DNA of 64,000 bases from Schistosoma haematobium (taxonomy: Eukaryota; Platyhelminthes; Trematoda; Strigeidida; Schistosomatidae), in the NCBI RefSeq assembly GCF_000699445.3, contig NC_067200.1, positions 3,016,450 to 3,080,449 on the forward strand, written 5' to 3'. Below, one piece after another: positions 28,601-43,600 of this stretch. The notes under the pieces were generated by a model that was given only the letters and a program-made list of their open reading frames with translations, was not told where the DNA came from and did no database searches. The stretch's first letter is position 1, and each line of letters starts with the position of its first letter. The translations under genes were made by a program, and so were the position numbers.

Positions 28601-31600
28601 TTAATGTTCATTAGGTGGAAAATAATCATATGATTTATGAATTAACAGTAGTTGCCTAACGTAGTGTCAATGGCATGATCGTTTTTAGGTACTTGAACTT
28701 CAACCACTAAATTTCAAATTCAGACGTCGTTCCGATCAATTCGGTTCGAAAAATCGGATAGTATTAGTATCTTTTGTACTAAAAATAAGATTTATTTATA
28801 TATTAGAAGCTGATACCTTAATCTGGTGGTCGGAAACGCCTATTATGATGAAGAAAAAGAAGCTATTTCGGCTGTAATACATGCTCTATTAGGTCCTACT
28901 ACGCAAGGCAGATTGATTGAAAAGGATTAAGGCCAATAACAGCGAACATAAAGTCCCAGTGTGAAGTCGTACTACTAACTGTCCAATAGTGTGATGACAA
29001 TAGTGTTTACTCGAAAGCAACAAACATCTTGAAAGAGGATGTTTTCTCGAGACGGAAGAACGGTTTCAAAAGAGGTTAGCATTGAAAACAGCACATGAAA
29101 TTCTGTCGCTGGTGGTCAGGACTGAATGAACAAAACTAGTACATCAAAACCTCATGAAAACGGCCCAAGTTGCCATAACAAACCAAAATCTGATTACCTT
29201 TCCAGGTGACTAAAACAGTGCACTTCCACGGTGTAAGAAATCAGGAGGGAACAACTGCTAACACATATCTAACAACACTCAATAACATCTTGTTTAACAT
29301 CGTATTTCCTTATTTCTTATGAATGACTGCGTATCTAACTGATTTATTGTTTGAAAGTCTAGTATCATAAAGAGTGAAACACTGCTCCAACACATGAAAA
29401 GTGTAGGCTTAAACCCGAGTGCATGAATCTATACATAGTTACTAAGTAACACTAAAATGTATAATTATTATTTGATGTTTTTATTTTCACTAAAAATAAA
29501 ATAAGCCAAGTAGAAAAGTAAAGGAGTTTAATGGCTCTGGAACCGGACTTTTGGAGTGGTTATGGATATGCACTACTAAGGAATCTCACAATGAAAAGAA
29601 ATAACCGTCCACAGTTTATTAGTTTTAATTCGTTATTTAATTTAAGTCAGTTCGATAGTGTAAACTATGAAAGCTTTAGAGTTTTACACATAAAATAAAT
29701 CAAAGTACAATTACTTAAAATATCGACGAATAATTAACTGATTTTTTGAAACTGTATAAACAAAAACTTTTACATCACTTCATGTTGTTTTACTTGTATC
29801 TTCCCGTTAATGTTTAGGACTGCAATTGGTCAGTCTTATGGTGGCATATGTGCATCTTGTGCGGATTGCCTCGATAAAGCTTTAGTCACAAGCATTTTAA
29901 GCAAAGATGGATAGTGGCTGGTAGTGGAATCCAGGACGCGTGTTTCGTCCTATTTGGGACTCGTCATCTGGAGTACCTGCATCCCAGAGTTGATGTTCAC
30001 TCCGGGACTCTAACCCAGTATCGTTCGCTGCAAACACCATCGCGTTATCCACTTAGCCATTGAGTTCTGATTGCCAATAAGAGATTGATCAATTGCAGTC
30101 CTAAATAACAATGAGAAGATACATGTAAAACAACACCAAGTGAATTCAAACTTCACCCCATTGCATAAGCAGATGGATACCAGAAATTAGTAGTTAAGTG
30201 GATAACGCGATGGTTCTTGAAGTGAACAGTACTGGGTTCGAGTCCCAGAGTGAACATCAAGTCTGGGATGCAGGTACATTCAGCTGACGAGTCTCAAATA
30301 GGACGGAACGCGCGTCCTGGATTCCACTACTAGTCACTATTCGTCTTTGCTTAAAAGATTTTACATTCATAATAGTCGTAGAATAATGAACTTCTCTGTA
30401 TGTGTAAACCAAATGATCCTGTTGAGAAAAACAAAACTACCTGTTGAATTTCTTTCTCTTTTTCAAAATTTCCAACTTGTAAATTATTATTATTACTAAT
30501 GCCTAGTTCTTTGTAAGCATTTAAACAACCAACTTCAGAGAATCGTAAACGCCAATCAACTTCTTCATTTAATGATTGATCTATTAAATCAGGTGATGTA
30601 GAACGTACATGATATTGTTGATGTTTATTTTTTTTAGATTTTATATCTTGTAAATCATTACGAATTAATTGTTTACGACGATCAGCTTCTAGGAAAAGAC
30701 TAGCCCGTGATTCAGCTAATTGTTTACGTTCTAATTCAATTTGTTTCCAATGGTGATTTAATGGTAATATAATCGAGTTTAAAATACGACCAATTAATTT
30801 ATTATCAATATCAGTAATATATAAAGATGAATTTTTTTCAGCATTATGTAACCATAATAAATTCAATATGAATGAACTTATTCTGCAACAAAAAAAAGAA
30901 AAGAAGAAGGGAGTAAAAGACCACAGTTTATCAACTACATGCAGTGGAAAAGCGGCTACATTACATAATATTTAATGAGAGAAACTATGTAAGAATCAAG
31001 ACATGGATACTAAATGTTTGTAGAAACACAATAATTATAGTAATTAGAAAGTCATCGAAATATTTTAGTAACCAAAGTTTTTATTTATTTTTCATTTATT
31101 TAAACACATAAACATTGATACAAGAAGGTACCAAATAGATATAAGCCGCACAAATCCTTTGATATGTATGAGGGCTGGGATACTCCCCAAGATTGAAACA
31201 GATGGTGTTCTTAGGGAGCCATACCCGGGGCCTTCGACCTAAAGGTCTGATCCACAAGGCAGTGGAGCATCGTAAGGAGATGGTAGACGGTGACCATTTG
31301 TTCCCCCAGGATACCGAAGCCCATGTGCACCATTAATTTGGAATCAGGGTTTTCCAACCCCTCTTAGGTGGACTCTCGGTATCCACCACCGGACATTCGC
31401 TTTTTGTCTTCTTGATTTCGTAAACAACACCCCCGCCACGAGAAGACAGTGAGTAGGACATCACTGGCAGTGGTTGTATGCACGTGGCAATGTGAGAGTA
31501 TTTTGAGAGGGAGAGATAACTCTCCCCAATCTCGGCCGTACCAGGGCTCAAAGTTTCGCTATAATACATTCCGTATTTCGACAGCCAATGTAGATAAAGA

Positions 31601-34600
31601 AGATCATACAGACTTCTTTTGGGTGTAAACATCGCGTGTGATCGTGTATTCTGATATCTTCAGGAGTGTAAACAAGACAAACTTGCAAGCCATGTGATAA
31701 ATTTCATGGAATATAGAGAATAACCGTAAAAGTTTTATTCAAATTAACTTCATTTCCTGTGCCCATCAAGTAACCAAGAACACAATGTGTTAATCAATCT
31801 TACATGTCCTTGACTCAAACAATATCGATTATAAATTTTACAATATCGTTTGCATGTACAAGAACTACTGCGACTCAATAGCATAGTGGAACGGAACGCA
31901 TGCAGTTTATCTGCTAAACAAATCAAATAAAATGGTAATTATAACAGCTATGGACAAAACAAGACACTCAACAACTTGATCTTGACTGAAACTGGTTTTA
32001 TTTAGTTATTTAAGCATATAAACATTGTTACAGTGAGACACCAAAATATATATACACCACACAACTCGTTGGATTTGTGAGTAGACTGGAATACTGTACA
32101 GGTGCTCAAAAAGAAATAGATGGTTTCGATAAAGGGCCACTTCTCTAGACCTCGACCTAGAGGTATAATCCTCAACGCAGGGGAGCAACGTTATGAGATG
32201 CGATGACCAACAATAAGTCCATCAGTCATTTGTTCCGTCAATATCCTGGGACCCACCTGAAATATTAGTTTGGAATCGTTGTTTCGCCATTCGCTTAACT
32301 GGATCCTCCATATACCCGAATGAGCTTTGAGCGTCAAACATTCTTATTTCGTCCTCTCAATTTCACAAACGACATCCTTCCCATGACGAGAAGGCAGTGA
32401 GTAGGGCTACTGTGACAGTGACAATATACGCGTGGTCATATAAGAGCACTGTTAGAGGAAGAATGAATTCTCCCCACTCTGAGCCGTACAGGGCATTCAT
32501 AAGGAAGTCAACAAAACGTACACCGGTAACATGTTTTTGTCAAACTACTAGTTGCCAAAATTTATGATAATGTTTATGACTATCTAATAATTACTCGAAC
32601 AGGTGAAATATATGAAGAACAACAGAAATGAATGAAATTATAGACAGTTGAATTTTGGATAAGTCACCAACTAACAAATTTTCATCCTACTGAAATACAG
32701 ATTTCAGTGACAAGTGTGACGACTGAAAGAATGATGTAAGATCACAATGACAGTCATTCTTCAGTGTTGATAAAAGCTCAGCGTGAAGCTTGCAGTTTTT
32801 GTACAGTTCCAATTCTGATTTACTGTCCAGATTATTGTTAATGAACTGAATTTGAGAAAGTCCCCCGAACATATAATTAGAGGCGTAGGAGAAGAACCTT
32901 CAACTATGTTGTAGTGGAAAAGACACCAAGATCATTGTATAGGCATAAACCAGATGTATTTTGATATATCATAAATAAAGGTTTTCATAACTCAGGGTAG
33001 TTATTGAGTAGAGTAGAAAGCTATTCGTTGGCAGTCGGATAATCATCAAGTCTACGTATGTAAACAAATATGTTTTTTAATTGAAATTAGTAGACAGGAT
33101 ACTGTGGAGTTAGGTTCCAGACCACTTGGCACGCGTCACCAATATTTACTTTTAATCCTAAAAGAATTAGTGCTATCTCTTTGTAGTTCTAACCCGTGTC
33201 AATTAGCTTCAGAATTCTAGATGTTGACAGCTGAGCTATCAGGGTAACGAATGTCCTTTCCAAAAGACTGATTCATTGATCACAGAGTAGTGTCCAATCA
33301 TCGTCTAGTCATTTCAGTATTGACCGATGAGTGATACATAGTCGCGTACAAATGAATGAAATATGATAAAAATACTAACTTACCGAAACTGGATTTCTTG
33401 GATTTTATGCGAAACATTAACCATATTACCAGAGAATGAAGTCGGATTGTTAATAGAATTAACTAACTGTTGAATTAATCGTCTTGATTTAGAATTGGCA
33501 AGTTCTAATGCAAGTGATAATGATCGAGATAATCGTTGACCACCGGAAATAACTGGTAGAATAACATTATCATTTTGTGTATTAGGTAAAAGACTAGTCA
33601 CTAAATTGATAATCATAGAAGACACAGTAACCTGTTAATTTGTATAAAAAATATATAAGTATTCTATGAGTTCCAAGAAATGAATTCAACAAAGATGTTC
33701 GGAAAAAAACTCAATGTGTCTGATAATACTTTCAATCGGAAATTAATATACCGTTCAAAAGTTATTGATTCTTAACCATCATGAAAAATTAGGTACTTGA
33801 ACCCTTTAGAACTGATTCTTAGACACTCAAAAAAAACTTTACTTTAATGGTTAGTTTACATACGAAAACATGGATATTTATTGGGTATGTGTTTAGTTGC
33901 CTTTCATACTCTAGAAGATACCAAAGAAGTGATAAAAACAATAACAAGATAGTTAATGGCACAGTCAAGATAAGACACATAATTCAACTTTTATCTAACA
34001 GCACTCAATGCCACCTCCAACAGCACTCTTTTATCTAAGAATCCTTGTAAAGTCTCTATTGAACGCTGTATGAACGAAGGCTCTTCAGCATTTTTCCCAG
34101 TTTGTCAAAACTGCTCACAGGAATTCTCAAAAGCTCTTGATATTTCAATAGCAATACTGAACGACTTACTCAAATCGAAGTTAAAAAGCTCTTACTTCAG
34201 CAAATTGGGATCTAACTATATTGAGTTCGAACTGTATTTTCGTAGAACCATCGATCTATAGTGTCTGATGATTTAATTATGTGATATAATCAAGAAATTC
34301 ATTTACTATAAACATGAATTAAGAGGAATACAATATGAGAAAGCATCTGACTGGCAAATAGATTGTCAACAATTAGCAAGTTTTAAACTTCAATTTCGGT
34401 CTGACGCGTTATAGATTTCTGTCTAATCTCCTTAGTACCGATGAAATTCTGTCAATGAAGTTGTGATGTTTCCACTAATCTAAGAGACTCGACATAACAA
34501 ATGTCATATACTGATAAATTAGGTGAAATAAATGATTCCTACAGAAAGTAACAGTTTTCTCAAGATTGCAGATATACCTTGGAGTTGAGTGACATTTATC

Positions 34601-37600
34601 ATAGAAACCTAGATTTAGGATTTACTGAGAATGACCTCTAACCACTAATTTGAATAATAAAAGTTATATATGCTTTGAAATTCCACTACTCATCAACATA
34701 AATTTATTATGAATCAACTTCTAGGCCTATCACGCAAACCATTCTTGTTCGCATTTCCATCACGTCTTATTTTTTAATTAATGTAAAAAACAGGATAGCT
34801 ACAAGAACTTTAACATATTATAATAGCTTACATTTAAAGAGTTATGCTGTGCAATATTCTCATGGAACATAACACGAAGGCCATGATAGATCTGCAAAAG
34901 AAAAATAATATTGAAAAGTTACTTTTCTTTTAATTAGCTGTTACTGAGACATAAGCATAATCCTAAGTAGAATGATCTTGAAAACTCGAGCTAAGTATCA
35001 GCGTTGAGGTTTAAATATCCACTAATTTACCAACAATAACTCATTTATGTACAAGTACAAAGTCGTTGAACAATGTGCCTCAGATGTGATAATATTCGGA
35101 TACTGCCCTATACAAAAGTAGATGAGTTACAGGGTTCGAACGTACGACTTATTAATTGAAATCAGAGAATAATAATCATAAGGAATGATGTAAATTTGCA
35201 CTGAGTCAACCAATCATAAACAACGTAGAACCAAGAATAAAATTGGATCGATGCACGTTTACACAGAACATCAACATAACAAGATGAAATTAGCATAATG
35301 AACAAAAAACAATTCGAAAAATAATCGTAACAGTTAGTAGTGGTAGCAACGACAGTCAAAAAATGATTGCATCTTGAAAATATGGTTTAAGAAGATAGAA
35401 TTAAAAAGTATTTATGCAGGAATACTGAAACCAAATTTTTAGAAAGATTAAATACATGTGCACTAGTGTATAGATATTGTGTAATGTCACCCACCGTTGG
35501 TCGTAAAACTCTGAGGAACTCAAACCAGGTAGTTTACACCTACCAACATGGTTCACCCAAAGAGTTAATAATTTTATGGACTGGTGTCATATCTTGTTTT
35601 AGATATCCCACAACTTTTTTCCCAATTTATAAGTAAATTAAAAGAAGTGAATGAGTTCAAACAGAATGTTCTGGAACGATATTAAACTCGAAACATCCAG
35701 ATATATATATGTAATTGTGCCTGTAATTACTACATCATGAAACTAAAAAAATATTCAATCAAGAAGAATCAAGCATATGAACCAGACATTGAGATAATGA
35801 TAATAACTTTGTATTGAGTCACTGAACTAAAGTTATTCTATGATCAATCAACTTAACATTATAGCTCTAACTGATAATTAATGTCAAAAACTACATGTTA
35901 TAAACAGGCAAGTGTGTGGTAGTAAGAAGAAAAAACAATATGGACAAAACAATCATGATGGCAATGATAAAGAATGGTAAAAGTTATTTTACTTACATAA
36001 AATAGTCCATATAAAAATGGTGTAATAATATCAGCAAATGTATTCAAACGATTAGGTTCCGTTAACCAATCTCCAAGTATTGATGTGGTTTCAATCCAAC
36101 AACGAACTTTTTGCAGTTCCACAGTTTTTTCGAAGATTTTAATATTATTATTGTTATTATTATTTGTATTGGGGAAACAGTGACCAAGAAGAAACTCCTC
36201 TGTGAAATCAGTTATAAATGAGGTAATACGTCGACGAATTTCTACATACTGTAACAAAACAGAAAAGATTAGATTATTGTTAAATTTTCTCTACGTCTAC
36301 AGTAACACTTGATGTGAATTACTAAGTTATTCACATGTTTATGTACACAGCATCAACTAACATGTTACGGCATATACGAGGGCTAGTGATACTGCTCATA
36401 AACTGAAGTAGGCATGGGTGATGATGTTGAAAGGAGAACGGGCCTACAGATCTAAGAATGAGTATCTACTCTTAAAATACTCGTTGAGTTTAAGAATATT
36501 ATAATACTATAAGAAACTTTACTGTAAACAGGTTTCAAGAATGTAAATATTGACACAATTTAAAAGTTGTTGAAGGACTACGAGGACTGAGCTTAAATCA
36601 ACATGTGAATAAGTTAACAAAATTAACTAGCACCATGAAAAGCTCTAGGGACAAAGTAGTTATGGCCTGATTTTCGAGAAGAATCACTTTTGTGAAACAC
36701 AATTTATTCTGTGAAAACTATAAAACATACAAGTGCTACACTTGTCGCACATAGTTACATTGTATTATCATATTTTAATATTCTGCTTAGGTTTTACATT
36801 TTTCCAACAGTGTACAGAGTTCAAAATGTTTCGATTCACAAATTCGAAGAGTGAGAAAGAAGCTGTATTTAGGTTGAATCGATTCATTTACATACGTACA
36901 TTTGTCCCTGTTGGGATATCCAGGAAAATATCCCAAAAATTATTCTATCAAGTCTAATGCTATTCTTGGACTTGGAGATGGTATTATTCTCTTATTGGTC
37001 AGTACTTATTTCATGTGTCACTTTCCTACTGGTCAATATTGTACAATGTTATTTTCCATTTTATGGTACGTTGTGGTCTGCTTGACTGGTATATAAACAA
37101 AGTATGTTTGAAATATAATGATTCATATATCCGAGGCTGAGACTTGCGTTCTGGACTTAACTGGCTGGGCTAGACAGGGGAGCGAGGCCAATCAGAACCC
37201 TAGGTCGTCCTACATGTTTGCGCGTCTTTGGTCCGATCAATAATTCGCTACCCTCTAATCTGCAGCGTCACAGTTATAACAGTCCCTTACAAAATTAAGC
37301 TTATCAGTGGTTGATGTTTCATTATTTGTAAAAAAAAAAAAAAATAGTCGCCAATCGGCCAATTATGTTCATTAGGAGATTCTTCATTGGAACAATGTGT
37401 AAATCAGTAGAAACTAGATTACACACTAGTTAATATCTCTGATCAAAATCATGATCCATCATTAGAGATAGGCAGATAGTTGATACATTGATAATCATAC
37501 AAGAAATTTGGGATAAACATTGTGAAAACTAGTGTTTCCAGTTTTTATAACATACGTGTTGTAAGTACTCAATTCAACTCATTAATTGGTGATATATCTT

Positions 37601-40600
37601 TTACTAAGTATAAATTACTATTCATCAATTGTGCATCTATTACCTAATTTTCTACTACAAATGACCTAGATACACACAGGTTATAATTTGTTATTAGTGA
37701 TTTGCTGCCATTTTGTAATTAATGTACAGTATCATGTGAATTTTAGACTGTAACACAGAGAGAATAAATACGTTGACTTTTCTCCTGTTCTGATTAGGCA
37801 AATTTGAAGAGCCTAGAAAGAAGTTAAGCGGGTTAATCAGTATCAGTACACCTAACAGAAATATTGATCAATAGAAGCTTATTAGTATTCATGGTGTAAA
37901 GTGGACCCATTGTTAGTAGTCTCAGTAATTACGTAACTCATATTTAATGGATATACAGAAGTGAAATTTATAACTTACTTCAAAATTTGAATTTTGACGT
38001 GTAACTAAAATATTTTCACAACTAGATCCTAATTGTTGTTTTAATGTTTCAGCTTTTTGTTTAAGGCAATGCAATCGATTAACAAGTACACCTAACCATG
38101 GATGTAACAGACCACAATCAACACGTCCATTAATATTCAAAGGATTAGCGTTTATCAAAGATGGTAATAGAGAATTGTCATATGCACCAGTGGCAAGTTT
38201 TTGCATGTTTTCACGAAACTGTAATTCATTTCTAATAGAATTCATCTGGAATAATCGAAAAGAAGAAGAGAAATGCCATAGAATTATCAGACTATAATTC
38301 AATTAATTAAAAAAATGGAATAATACTTCAACTAGTAAATTGTAATCCACGTACAAAGTATATTATCAATTGTTCGTATGAATTCTAATGACACCTAGAT
38401 ATTCGAGCTGATGTGTACAGAAACAAAACAGGACAAGTATTCTCAGCTTATCAATAAGTTGCTATTACATGTCTGCATCTAAATACCATCATAAACAGTT
38501 TACTTGAAAAGTGTGATTCAAAGATTAGAAAGTGAATCTAGCTAAACACATCAAGTTGAATAAACTGAGTCAATATACCACCATGCTACGCCTATGTTAC
38601 TTTAACAGTCTGTATTCTAACTTACATACGTTTTCTATACCGAAGCATATTTATCAACAACATATCTTATATGGGTATAACAACAGTCACTATCAGGAAA
38701 AAAGAAGGAACGTTAAGATTTTTCTAACAATGAACAGCAATAAATTCATGATTTGGTTAAATAGTAAAAAACTTCCTTCTCATCCTTAGTCTACTGTCAC
38801 CATAACAGGTTGGGCTGGCGTACAGAAAGCCTGTTTGCCAAAATCAGAAACAGACACTGTACAACTAAACAGTAGTACAATTTCAGCATGTGAAACCAAG
38901 TGACGTGAATTCAAATTCCACACGAAGCATCATTTCCCGCAGCAATACAGATATATTTTGCTAATGGGTTCCGACTAGCACAAAACCAATGTCCAAAGTA
39001 AACACCTATTTACCTCCAACTGCCTACCATATGGACATATATTTACGTGATCTAAGCAAAATTTATGCATTACTAAAATTACTACAATATCCACAAAATT
39101 CCTTTTGATGCATTTGAATCATATCAAGCTGTGAAAAGTCTGAAAATATTTTTTCTTATAGTTATGAGTAGTATTACTCAGATATCCAAGAGGTGACATC
39201 TTAAATTGTGATTGGTTCATCTGTAAACTAATTTCACCAAAACAATCCGAAATAAATAAAGTCACACAGCTGATAGCAAAGTCATTTTTGCTATCACAAT
39301 TGTTATGTGCATGAAGAGAGAGAGAAAAGCACAAGATCAGAAGTGAAATTAAAACATAATTGATTCCTCACTTCAAGTTTAACTGCTTCCTCTTCAACTT
39401 GTAAAACTATATAAGGATCTAATGGACTGTATGGACAATTACACCGTAGATATAAAAAGCCGATAAGGAGCCAACAATTAGATAGAATAAACTTATAACT
39501 CAGGATATCATCATCATTATCATCATGAACATCGTTGTGATTGCTTTTTTTACTAGATAGAGATGAAGAGAGTTGTTCCAGATAATTGATTAATAATTCA
39601 ATCAAACGTATAATATGATACCAGTCGTTTGATTTATCATTATATATATATGATTTTAATAGACTGATAGATGGATTGAAAACATTGCGAATCCAATTGA
39701 TTAACTCAATGAGATTATTAATACGAATGATTGGAATGGGTGTATCCTCATTTGTATCATTATTTTGTGAATTGACAAACTTCTGTAGTGAATGAACAGC
39801 TTGATATATACAATGAAGAACATTAAAGGCATGTTGTATAATTGTTTCCAAACTATTAGATCTATTTGGGAAAAATACATGTGAAATTTTAAAAAAATAT
39901 TAGTACAATAATCAACAATGAAGGCAGTATAACTATGTTGAACTCAATGGTCAGTTAATCAGTGAAAGGAATCGTCATGACCTATACTGAATAAAATCAT
40001 CCAACATCTCCAACTATTGGTTACAATGATCCAGCGAATCGCAACCAGGCAGTCTGTATTTACCTAGATGGCTCAAAAAAATAGTCAGTGTCTTAATGGA
40101 TCGATGCCATATCTTAGTTAGGCTGCCCCTAGCACCTACGACTGGATAGGATTAACCTACTGGAAATCTAGAGTAGTAATAAGTACGTGTTTGTGATATT
40201 GTCGCATTCAAATAGACTTTCTTAACTGCTAACAGTATAATCTAATCGAATTATACTTATATATTTGAAAAAGAATTTAGTAATTAACTAACCCAAATTA
40301 TTAAAAAATGACATTGACTCACTGTGAGTATTCATTTTTTGGCATATTGATCCTTTCTTGTTTTGGAGATAGAAACAATAAATGATTTGCTTTCTGTATA
40401 GCATGTTGACGATAACGCCAACCATAAACTGTTAGCTTACCAGTGAAAGAACAAGTTCCATAATCACATAACATTGGCCATGTTATATGAATAAGTGCAT
40501 GACTTATGGAACGCCATTCACCTAATATATCAGGCTATAAAATTAAAAGGGATAAGAAACAACCGTATTTGTAAAAAATATTCAGAATACATACATAACA

Positions 40601-43600
40601 CAAGAATGAATCAGGTATAATTATATATTCGATGTTGATAGTTTAAGTTAATAATGTGATTAAAATTGAACAGTGGCTAGCGTAGAGGTGCCAGGGCTAA
40701 TGTTTCGTCCCGTCTCCGCCGCGAGAGTCCGGAAATACAAACTTTTAATGGTAATATATTTCATCAGATAAGGAGTGGAGCCTCTCATGGTTTATCTTGA
40801 ATATCGCCCCAAATATCAAACAACATAATTCTGCTATCATTAACATGATGTTCCCCGATCGATTTCTTCACTTATTGGATTTAATCTTTTTTAAACCATT
40901 CATGTCCCTCACAGTACAACCATCTAACTTCAATTACTAAAATTTAAAACTTAAGGCAACCACTTTCGAATCTCTTAGATTAGTAACTGCAAGGCAACTT
41001 GGTCTATAGAATTCAATCGGCATTAAAAGACTAAAGAAGGCTAGACTAGACTAACATGGTGTTGCCACTGGATGTCAGCAATCCTTCGGAGACAGCGATG
41101 ATCGAACACAGAGTCGTCTAACGTCCTCAACTCGGATACCTCAGGTTTCACAAGTATAGAGCAAAACTGCTCTCACCAACGCGTTATAGATCCGACCTTT
41201 TACAGCCAGACTAACATCACGAAGGCGCCGAAGATGACACAGATCGGTATAAGCTACTCTGGCTTTCACTATACGTGCATTGATCTCATCACTCACGCCA
41301 CCACCAGCACTTATGCAGCTACCTAGATACACCAACTTCTCGACTACTTCTATCTGCTCACCATCCAAGGTGAGTACAAGATTAGGATCCTGCCGAAGGT
41401 GTAAAGCACATAGCGTACCTATGGACATTGATTGCCAACTGATTAAGTGCGGATTGCATGGCTTGAGTATCATCGAACAGTAAGACAATATCATCCGCAT
41501 ACTCAAGGTCGAAAAGTCTTTCTGCAGGCAACAGATCCACACCACCATTAATTACATCCATCAGAGTTGTTCCCAGAATGTCATCGATAGCAAAGTTGAA
41601 GAGGAATAGTGAGATTGACCGATCCTGCCTAAACCCACTGCTCGAATGGAACCAATCGAGAGAGGTGGTTGTATACCCTCACTCTACCTGAAGTTTTTGT
41701 ATATAGGGCCTTTAGGATGTCAATGAACTTCTCAGACACACGCTTCTCCAATAGACAATCCCAGAGAACAGTCCTGTTCAACGAATCGAAGGCAGCCCTG
41801 ATGTCAAGAAACACTACGATTGTTGGCCTGTGATAAGTATGACGGTGTTCTAACATTTGTCGGAGGGTGAAGATATGATCAATACATCCTCGACCAGAAC
41901 GAAACCCAACCTGCTCTTTGCGAGTCAATCTTTATCGAGTTTTCAATAACCTACGAAGTATGACAGAAGCCAATAGCCTGGACGCAATAGGAAGTAGACT
42001 TATCCCCCGATTGTAGTTATCGCAGAAACTTAGTTTTAATATCAAAAGATAAACTTTACGTCGAGCTGAACCACTAAATCAGCGACTATATATCTACAAA
42101 CTCACTTGATTTACTAAATGAAAATTCAATAATTGATTTGGAAGTCTCCAATCTAACTTCTTCAGAGCAAATGTTAAGAAAATGGATGAATTATTATTAC
42201 GATTGTTCATTGTAGTTATATTCAATTCCTGTAATAATTGTTTCACAACACGTGCTTGTTCACAATTAGTGGTTTTAAATAAACATTGTGTTGTCATTGA
42301 TAAACAAGCTAATAATTGTGGACGATTCAATGATAATAGATTAGAACGAATAGAAATACGTAAAGATTCTGTAAAATCCCATTGATCATTATGTTGTAAT
42401 GTATTATTGAATAATTTGATATCAATAAATTTCGATAATAAAATCATTGTCCATGGCCATAAACAATAGAATTTCATTATATCATTTTGATTATCATCAT
42501 TAATATTATAATTGCCAACATCATCACCATCATCATCATTGATATTCATCTCTTCGTCATTCTCTTCTTCTTCTTCTCCTTCATCATCATCATCATTGTT
42601 GTTGTTGCTACCAGTCGAATGTATTTCACTTTTAAATCTTATTAATAATTCATTCATCAATTGTCCAAATTGTAACCAATCAACAGATAATGAATGTAAT
42701 TGTAATTGACATTTTATCACATTTAATGGTATTAATTTTAATTGAAAACAATGTGAAATGATTGTTAAATTTGGTAACGGTTGATTATATAATAGATTAT
42801 TGAATAAAATATGTTGATTATGAAATAATAAACGTTCAGGCCAATCAAATGAATCACCTAAAGGTCTTGAACCAAATAAACGTAACCATATCCATGCTTT
42901 ACTGATTAACTTTGTGTATAGTTTGGATAAATCATATTTATAGTTAAGGAAATGATTGTATAAATCTTTTAAAAATGTAAACCATTGTTCATTAAGGTTA
43001 GATAAACCTGGATAATTATCTAACCAAACAGTGGGAAAATTATTCTCCATAGATAATTTAATGATTTTGAGTACAGGAATTCGACTAAGATCAGAAGATT
43101 GTAATAATGAATAGGACTGATTATCATTTAATTGTCGATGAATACATTCATGAGTTGATTGGATTAATTCATTGATCAATAATAAAGAAAGTTTTCTATA
43201 GAAAGGAAACATTAAACAATGTAAATTAAAATGTGAAATTATTCAGTATATAGAAATCTATGTGTATCTAGGTAGATGCATAAGTGCTGGTGGTGGCGTA
43301 AGTGATGAAATCAATGCACGAATAGTGAAAGCCACAGAGGCTTATGTCACTCTGGGCCACCTTTGGCGCCTTCGTTACGTCAGCCTGGCAGTAAAAGGTC
43401 GGATCTACAACGCGTCGGTGAGAGCAGTTTTGCTCTATGCTTGTGAAATCTGGCCTCTCCCAGTTGATGATGTTTCACAACTCTCTGTGTTCGATCATCG
43501 TTGTCTCCGAAGGATTGCTGACATCCAGTGGCAACAACATGTCAGTAATGCAGAGGTTCAGCATCGTGTGTTCGGGCACAGAGATGATAACTCAATCGGT

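Larger units (their letters stand above)
32503..35474. other. Introns around exons 17 and 18, otherwise blank
   Basis: Outside exons 17 and 18 I see no repeat family, RNA gene or conserved coding stretch; short open frames have no splice support. Confidence 0.5.

Noticed and set aside
30185..30250. Real tRNA gene
   Set aside because: Boxes A and B are good but the sequence cannot be folded by eye into a full cloverleaf and is joined to a hammerhead, so it is a SINE head.
39115..39225. Possible exon between exons 14 and 15 (MNQSQFKMSPLGYLSNTTHN)
   Set aside because: It has an acceptor but no GT donor, and exons 14 and 15 already join in phase 0.
43196..43212. Extending exon 12 to the upstream ATG
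   Set aside because: The bases between contain the pyrimidine tract and AG of the acceptor; the join from exon 11 needs one base (AG|A).
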